This document shows positions 17,990 to 23,706 of a DNA stretch of 23,706 nucleotides, piece by piece (the first letter of the stretch is position 1; each line of letters opens with the position of its first letter). Location of the stretch: the NCBI GenBank assembly GCA_049999725.1, contig JBNGIS010012648.1, forward strand, positions 1 to 23,706, given 5' to 3'. This DNA is from Haplomitrium mnioides (taxonomy: Eukaryota > Marchantiophyta > Haplomitriopsida > Calobryales). A program made the position numbers and the translations under genes. The notes beneath the pieces were generated by a model, which worked only from the letters and a program-made list of their open reading frames with translations, did no database searches and was not told the DNA's origin.

Positions 17990-19380
17990 GACTTTGCAAT
18001 CAATGTTTTTTTATAAATATGGAATAAATTGATTACATTAAAGACTGAATAGACTTTTTAAATACACTTTGCAAATAATATTTTTCATACCATTGGAATG
18101 AAAAAAAATTACACAAGAAACTTAAGTAGCCTTTGCAAATAACCCTTTTCATAGCATGAGAAAAACTAAATTACATACAAAGTTTTAAAAAAATCTTTGC
18201 AAACATTGTTTTTTTATAGCATAAGAATAAAAAAATTACAGAAAAACTTTCATGAGCCTTTGCAAATAATGTTTTTTCATAGTATTAGAATGAAAGCATT
18301 AGACTAGAAACTTCAATAGCATTTGCAGATAACCTTTTGCATAGGATTGGAATAAACAAATTACACACAAGTCTTAAAGATCCTTTAAAAATAAAAACAT
18401 GGCACTCAAATAAAAACATTGCAAGAGAAGCTTAAATGTCCCTTGTAAAATTTTTTCTCATAATATTAGAATAAAAAATGACACAAGAAGTTTAAAAAAT
18501 GTTTGCAAAGGATTGAAATATTTCTCATAGCATTGGAATGATAAAGCTACACAACATAGCATTAGAATGATTAAGTTGCACAAAGTCTTTGCAAATAATG
18601 TTTTTGATAACATTACAATAAGAAAACAATACAAAATATAACTAAAGAAACTTTTCCACAAAAAACTTTCATGGCCTTAGAATTGAATAAAAAACACAAG
18701 AAGTATGAAGAGACTTTTCAAAAAAAAATTTGATAGTATTGGAATAAAAAAATTCAACAAAAAAATTAAATAGACTTTGCAAGCAATGTTTTTGGTAGCA
18801 TTGGAATAAACAAATTATAAAAGAAGCTTTAGAGCATTTGCAAACAATGTTTTTTATGGCATGAAAATGAGCTAATACTTAAAAGCTTAAAGAGACTTTG
18901 TAATCAATGTTTTTCATAGCATTAGAATCAATAGATTACATATAAGTTTAAAGAGACTTTGCAAACATTGTTTTCCATAGCAATGGAATGAAAAAAATAG
19001 ACAAAAAGTTTAAAAGAAACTTGCAAACAATCTTTCCTTAACATTGGACTTTTAAAAATTACGCAATAGCTAAGAGAGACTTTTCAAACAATCTTCTTCA
19101 TAGCATTGGAATGAAAAATTTGCACAATAGTTAAAAGAGACTTGGCAAAAAAATGTATTTCATAGTATTTAAATGAATAGTTTATTTAGACATAAGTTTA
19201 AAGAGACTTTGCAAACAATGTTTTTTATGAATTTTTTATAGCATTGGAATGAAAAACTAAAACAAGAGGTTAAAATGTACTTTGCAAACAATATTTTTTG
19301 TTGTATTGTAATGAAAAAATTACACAAGAAGTTTAAATAGCCTTTACAAACAATGTAACATTGAAGTAAACAAATCACAT
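17990..19380 (+). repeat. AT-rich minisatellite, ~62-64 bp units, about 22 copies
   Basis: Each unit has CTTTGCAAACAATGTTTTT, then CATAGCATTGGAATGAAAAA, then ATTACACAAGAAGTTTAAAG and AGA. Unit starts are readable near 18069, 18133, 18197, 18260, 18323, 18503, 18589, 18777, 18838, 18898, 18958, 19021, 19081, 19141, 19209, 19279 and 19341, with spacing mostly 60-68 bp. Units vary by substitutions and small indels, so the array is old. No open frame is conserved across units. The left edge meets an LTR copy. The right edge meets the copia LTR in the middle of a unit. Confidence 0.85.
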
Positions 19381-19390
19381 AAGCAGTAAA

Positions 19391-19699
19391 TGTTGGAAGA
19401 TATGTATATGAAGAATAATATATTTCCGAAAAATTAAATAGGCATATTATTAAAAGAAGAAAAGAATTCATTTATTATAAAGGTAAGAATGTTTATTAGC
19501 TTAGATCTCTTCTTCTAACATATCCCATAAACTATTATCTCTTCTATATCTCACATCTTCATTATAATTCTCATATATTGAGCATATGGTTGCAACCATA
19601 TGTTTTTATAGTGAAGATAGATAAGTGTTCTTATTAACTAGCCTAATATAACTTAGATCTTAGCACTATCTTAACACTATATCTCATCATATCTTAACA
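19391..19699 (-). repeat. 3' LTR of a Ty1/copia element (309 bp)
   Basis: On the minus strand it starts TGTTAAGATATGATG at 19699 and ends ATCTTCCAACA at 19391, so the ends are short inverted repeats (TGTT...AACA). A polypurine tract precedes it. A TATA box (19603-19610) and a perfect 20-bp palindrome (19583-19602) lie inside. The base quintet next to its outer end is GTAAA (19386-19390), a candidate half of a target duplication. The 5' LTR is not in the window. Confidence 0.85.
19583..19610 (-). promoter_or_regulatory. Copia LTR TATA box with adjoining 20-bp palindrome
   Basis: On the minus strand TATAAAAA (19610-19603) is followed at once by CATATGGTTGCAACCATATG, a perfect palindrome covering the expected transcription start region 20-30 bases downstream. 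It would be the LTR promoter, with the palindrome in the first transcribed bases or at the start site. A role as protein-binding site or RNA hairpin is inferred. Confidence 0.6.
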
Positions 19700-19712
19700 C
19701 TCCCCCTTGGCT
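19700..19712 (-). other. Copia polypurine tract
   Basis: AGCCAAGGGGGAG on the minus strand, directly before the LTR start TGTTAAG. AAGGGGGAG-TGTTA is the classic plant copia PPT-LTR junction, which primes plus-strand DNA. Confidence 0.9.
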
Positions 19713-21240
19713 GTAATATAGGAATGTTACAAACAAACAATAAGATATAGATATCTAAGTGTGCAAACTCCATCAACTCATCTATGAGATGTTCTTTTAC
19801 AAGATAAAGGTGTTGCCTTATTAAAATCCTCTCATACTTCTCCGAGTGAAAGAGTGCAACCACCTAGAGCTGTAGAAACATATATAAATCATAATATAGA
19901 AAAATAAAAATACTAATAATAACAACATGTCAAGCGTCCAAGAGTTGAGAAAGCTGACGTAGACCAATGCCATCACAATGGAGCCAATGAAGAGCTAGAG
20001 TCAAAACCTTTATAAACAAGTCAGCTCGATTGTCCTTGCCTACGATGAACTGCACAGAATAAATCTCATCTTGCCACTCATGAGTAAAGAAGAATTTCAG
20101 TGCAATATGCTTGATACGGTCTTCTTTAATCCCCTAGAAACCTATTCAACACATGCCAAATTATCTTCATACAAAACAATAGGATTAGTCAAACAAGGCA
20201 AACTAGTATGCACACTTATATAATCAATCATCCTTCTAAGTCACATACACTTTCTACTAGCGCTCTCTTCTTTGAATGATTAGAAGAGATACAAGTTGGT
20301 GTTTGCTTGGTACTCTTTTAAAATATAGTAGTAGGGTCATGTAGAATATATAGCTGGTTTGTGAGCTTGCATCGTTTGGATCAGATAGATATCCAGCATC
20401 AGCATAACAAATGAGGAAATTTTTAGTGTGTTTAGAGTAATAAAGTCTCATATCAATGGTACCTTGAAAGTATCAAAAAATACCTTTAATGCCATTCTAA
20501 TGCTGTATAGTAGGTCGTGAACTATATCTAGAAAGCAAGTTCACGACAAAGGAATTATCACGATGAGTTTGGTTGGCAAGAAACATAAGAGCGCAATTGG
20601 CTAAGAGATAAGACTTCTCAGATCAAAGTAAAGGCTCATTTTCAGTTCTCTTCATGAACATATCTTTATCTCAATCTAATGTACATACCTCCATAACAGA
20701 TGTGGTAGGATGAGATTTATCCATGTTAAATTGTTTGAGGACCTTCTTAGTATATATACTTTGATGCAAAAGTATGCCATCTTCTAAGTACTCAAATTGA
20801 AGGCCTAAAAAATTTCCATTTGCTTCATATTAGCTCAAAGGTTGCTTTTAGTATACTCGTACCCACCCCGTTGTGTCAATACCACAAGGCTCTTTTGATT
20901 GGAAGGAAACAGAAATAGATGGATAAATGATTAATCCCCTCATATTCTACATGGAATTTGTATGGTCGTAATCAGGAAAAGGATTGAGAAGTGGTCTGAC
21001 CAATATCATTCATATCAAAAAATTTCTTAAACATTATAATAGTATGTTTAAGTAAGGATTTATGACCAAAAAGATTAATATCATCAATATATATGGCAAC
21101 AATTATAAATTCATTGTTGACATGTTTAATAAATAAGCATGACGCATGTCTTCATATGAAAACCCATAGCTTAACATCTCTGCTTGAAATCTCTGATACC
21201 ATAATTTGCAACTTTGTTTAAGTTTATATATATCTTGCAT
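19713..21240 (-). pseudogene. Ty1/copia pol 3' end: reverse transcriptase and RNase H (broken)
   Basis: Minus-strand blocks in order are DIYKLKQSCKLWYQRF (21190-21236), FIIVAIYIDDINLFGHK with the catalytic YIDD intact (21080-21091), FLGLQFEYLEDGILLHQS, IYTKKVLKQF, CALMFLANQTHRD, HWNGIKGIF, TIDMRLYYSKHTKNF, and YADAGYLSDPNDASSQTSY (the RNase H start, about 20340-20400). LYEDNLACVE and then a degraded DNLADLFTK end (near 19990-20030) follow. These are the standard copia RT-RNase H blocks. Several frameshifts and stops break it. The more N-terminal pol, including integrase, is missing: recognisable coding ends near 21236, followed by unassigned sequence and the tail repeat copy. Confidence 0.85.
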
Positions 21241-21416
21241 GATTTGGGCTGCACATCCATCATTGACCACATGCATGGAGTGCTGCAAAAGAGAGACTAA
21301 GGTATTGGAGATTACGCAAAAAATACGAGAGATCTGCATCGTAGTAACTATAGGTCCACGTCCAATACTCACTCCACTAGGCTTCATAGTGGTATGAGAT
21401 GTAGAAGTAGATGTAT
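21241..21416. other. Junction sequence between copia RT and tail repeat
   Basis: A minus-strand open frame continues through this stretch in the same frame as the KLKQ block. Its Ser/Thr-rich text (for example SGCYTSTSTSHTTMKPSG) does not match the RT sequence expected upstream of that motif. It is probably foreign or rearranged sequence between two elements. Confidence 0.4.
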
Positions 21417-21787
21417 AACATCCACTACTTTGAATCAATAACATGCTACTCAAAACATGGACCCTTTTTTTGGAAAAATTGTGACTTTTGAGCCAAAAAC
21501 ATTAAAAATGAGGCTATTTAAAAAAAAAAAAAAAAAAATGAGTTTTTCGGTTTTTTTTTTGCCATTTCAACAATCATGATAGAACAAGAGTCAATTTCAT
21601 TATGCAAAATCAATCAATATTATTAGTCTTTATGAAAATATTAAAAACCTTGAATTTGATGAAAAGTATAAAAATTATAATAATTTTTTACCAAAAAATT
21701 GCATTTATCATTGACTACAAATTAAAGCCCAAAATTGAAATACATGTCACAAGAAACTATTTTGAAATATATTTGATTGTACAAACT

Positions 21788-21801
21788 CTAGGCGCGCATA
21801 G
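21788..21801. repeat. CpG palindrome, copy C distal site
   Basis: CTAGGCGCGCATAG, 13 of 14 consensus bases. It occupies the position matching 3329-3342. Confidence 0.6.
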
Positions 21802-22317
21802 ACATGGTGTTCTTTGAAACGTTTCCTTTTGGAAAAAAATTACAAAACATAAGAAAAAACCCAAGCGGACTAGAAGTCAAAGGAATGAGTTTGCAATCAT
21901 AGACATAAAAACAAAGAAAACAAAACATTGCATGGATTTAAGAGCTCTATTTTAAAGTTCAAGCAAGAAAGATGCTTTCACTTGTAGTTGAAAATTCATG
22001 CACGCAAAAGTTAAAGTGGGCTTTAAAAAAATGTTTCAACATTTTAAAAAAATTCATAATTCAACGAAGCATATACACAAACGTATCATAGTTCAAAATC
22101 AAAAAGGTAGTAGCTAAGGAGATTGAATTAAAAGTGTAAACAAGAAACATCTCTAAGTTTTAGACTTGATTCAACTAAACAAAGATCTCAAGATCTACAA
22201 AATAGTCTATGACTTGTGTACAAAATAAGTTGTAACGAGTAGTCTTTGTATGTAGAAGCTTGAAGGTTGTATATGAGAAGTAGAACTTATAGAAAGCTTG
22301 GACTTCCACTCCAAAGT

Positions 22318-22331
22318 CTATGCGCGCATAG
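22318..22331. repeat. CpG palindrome, exact consensus, at the copy B/C junction
   Basis: CTATGCGCGCATAG, identical to 2801-2814. It lies right where copy C begins and about 5 bp from the end of copy B, so the tandem join may have formed at or near this palindrome. Confidence 0.75.
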
Positions 22332-23114
22332 GAATCTAAAACAGTCGGTACTTTGAACCAGAAACAGGCTACTCAGAATATGAACCTTTTTTTTTGGGAA
22401 AAATTGTGATTTTTCATATAAAAACATTAAAAACAAGGTTAATTTTAAAAAACAAAAAGTACATGAGTTTTTTGGATTTTTTTTCTGTCGTTTCAGCAAG
22501 CATAATAGAGTGAAAGTCAATTTTGTTATGCAAAATCAATCAATGTTACTAGTTTTTATGAAAACATTGGAAAACTCGAATTTGTTTAAAATCATAAAAA
22601 TTACGGTAAGTTTTCATCAAAATTTTCCTTTTATCATTGATTACAATTCTAAGCCTAAAAGTTTAAATACACGTCACAAGAAACTATTTTGAAATATGTT
22701 TGATTGCACAAACTTGGGGCGCACGTAGACATCGTGCTCTTTCGAACTTTTTTATTGGAAAAATATTGCAAAACACAAAGAAAAAGCCTAAGGAAACTAG
22801 AAGTCAAGGGAATGAGTTTGCAATGGTAAACACAAAAACAAAGAAAAAGAAACATTGCATCGATTTAGGAGCTTTATTTTAAATGTTAAGAAGGAAGGAA
22901 GCTTTCAGTTTAAGTTGAAAATCCATGCAATCAAAAGTGAATATAGGCTTTCAAAAACGTTCCAGCAATTAAAAACATTTTCTTATTCAGAATCAAAAAA
23001 GTAGTAGCTTAGGAGATTGCATTAAGATTGTAAATAGGAAACATGTCCAAGTTTTAGACTTGATTCAACCAAACAAAGGTATCAAGATCTACAAAAGAGT
23101 CTATGAACCGTGAA

Positions 23115-23290
23115 CACTCCACTCCAAAGTCTATACGCGCATAGGAATCTGACTCACCAACTCAACACTCCACCCGAAAGTCTAGGCACGCATAGGAATC
23201 CAAACTCACCATCTAAACACTCTACCCCAAAGTCTATGCGCTTATAAGAATCCAAAGCTCACCAACTCAACATTCCACATCAAAGATTGA
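23115..23290 (-). repeat. ~52-bp tandem subrepeats with CpG palindromes, about 3.5 units
   Basis: Unit starts at 23115, 23166, 23218 and 23270 (CACTCCAC..CAAAGTCTA, palindrome core, GGAATCC, CTCACCAACTCAA). Palindromes: 23131-23144 CTATACGCGCATAG, 23182-23195 CTAGGCACGCATAG and 23233-23247 CTATGCGCTTATAAG. Each departs from the consensus at different bases. Copy A has two such units. Confidence 0.75.
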
Positions 23291-23360
23291 CAAGAAGCTA
23301 GGTTTTAAGTTCTGTATAAGAGTTTTTGTACGTTGTACGTTTCACTTGCAAATCAAATTT

Positions 23361-23373
23361 TATGTGCGCATAG
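23361..23373. repeat. CpG palindrome, copy B proximal site
   Basis: TATGTGCGCATAG. It corresponds to 2624-2637 in copy A. Confidence 0.5.
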
Positions 23374-23706
23374 AGTTCACACTTCTACAACCGAGGATAC
23401 AAACTATAAACATTCAATTTTTGTAACAAATTTCACAAATGCAAAAGAATTTGATTTCTAATTCGAAATCCAAAAGTAAAAAAACGGGTACAAAGCTCTT
23501 TTTTTGAGTCAAACAACGCTAAAGATTTAAATTTTTACAACAAATTCTTAAAAAGAAAAAAAAAATTAGTCAGCTTGGGTAGATGCTTTAGTGAGATAAT
23601 AACCTTAAAAGTTGAAAGAAAAATGTTTATATTCTAGAGATGAAAATATTTCTACGAAATAAATAAAAAATATTAACTATGAATTAAAGTTTTATTTACA
23701 GAGAAC

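Larger units (their letters stand above)
21417..22335 (-). repeat. Element tail repeat, copy C (distal 0.9 kb)
   Basis: Reads on the minus strand like 2800-3736: it starts at the exact CpG palindrome (22318-22331), runs through GTACACAAGTCATAGACT, AGATCTTGAGATCTTTGTTT and ATGCGCGCCTAGAGTTTGT, and ends GATTCAAAGTAGTGG at 21417. It lacks the proximal third present in the other copies and follows copy B head to tail. It contains a ~19-base poly-A run near 21520. No coding potential. Confidence 0.8.
22336..23706 (-). repeat. Element tail repeat, copy B (runs off the window)
   Basis: Inverted copy of 2297-3736, matching over its whole length up to the window edge. The minus strand starts with CTGTAAATAAAACTTTAATT, which corresponds to 2303 onward. 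If the match continues, an inverted relative of the transposase gene should follow beyond the window. It includes expanded ~52-bp subrepeats (23115-23290) and lacks about 130 bp around the position of 2830-2920 in copy A. Confidence 0.8.

Noticed and set aside
17990-19380. A CRISPR-like array
   Set aside because: Units are contiguous diverged tandem repeats without constant repeats and unique spacers, in a eukaryotic transposon context.
21191-21201. TGGTATCAGAG resembling a tRNA-Met primer-binding site
   Set aside because: It lies in frame inside the copia RT motif as the codons for W-Y-Q-R and has no LTR end beside it. Coincidence.
21519-21560. Poly-A run as the tail of a LINE or SINE insertion
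   Set aside because: It sits inside tail copy C at a position that is A/T-rich in the other copies, so it is a local homopolymer expansion.

Overview
The window looks like repeat-dense, intergenic nuclear DNA of a land plant. I see no host gene. The evidence is layered, decayed plant-type transposable elements: a Ty3/gypsy chromovirus primed by initiator tRNA-Met, Ty1/copia fragments, and a DUF7869-type transposon. The flanks are strongly AT-rich, and a CpG-rich, GC-rich block sits in the middle. The species cannot be read from this. A 100-N assembly gap lies at 5492-5591.

Layout. (1) 1-3736 (+) is the 3' part of a DNA-transposon-like element: a broken DUF7869-type gene (507-2026), then a noncoding tail (2297-3736) studded with the palindrome CTATGCGCGCATAG. 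The tail occurs twice more, inverted, at 21417-22335 and 22336-23706, the last running off the window. (2) 3726-4110 (-) is a copia gag remnant cut by the end of that tail. (3) 4111-6312 holds an imperfect ~170-bp tandem duplication, an ~88-bp LTR-like fragment, the gap and unassigned sequence. (4) 6313-12902 is a ~6.6-kb imperfect palindrome. Two arms of about 3.6 and 2.8 kb start with the same TGTCACTCCCCTGTTT end and meet around a ~140-bp spacer near 10020. The arms carry GC-rich stem-loop modules and 48-bp tandem repeats but no recognisable protein. (5) 12903-17614 (-) is a dead Ty3/gypsy chromovirus read right to left: 5' LTR, PBS, gag, protease, RT, RNase H, integrase, chromodomain. The palindrome abuts the end of the chromodomain. 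A second truncated LTR copy lies at 17625-17988. (6) 17990-19380 is a minisatellite of about 62-64 bp per unit, roughly 22 units. (7) 19391-21240 (-) is the 3' end of a Ty1/copia element (RT, RNase H, polypurine tract, 309-bp 3' LTR), which abuts the minisatellite at its LTR end. (8) 21417-23706 contains the inverted tail copies.

Nothing here works as an operon or pathway; the relations are insertion and recombination. The two least ordinary items are the palindromic element at 6313-12902 and the DUF7869 element with its CpG palindromes. All coding regions are broken by frameshifts and stops. Several stops lie at Trp or Arg codons, which fits methyl-cytosine decay.
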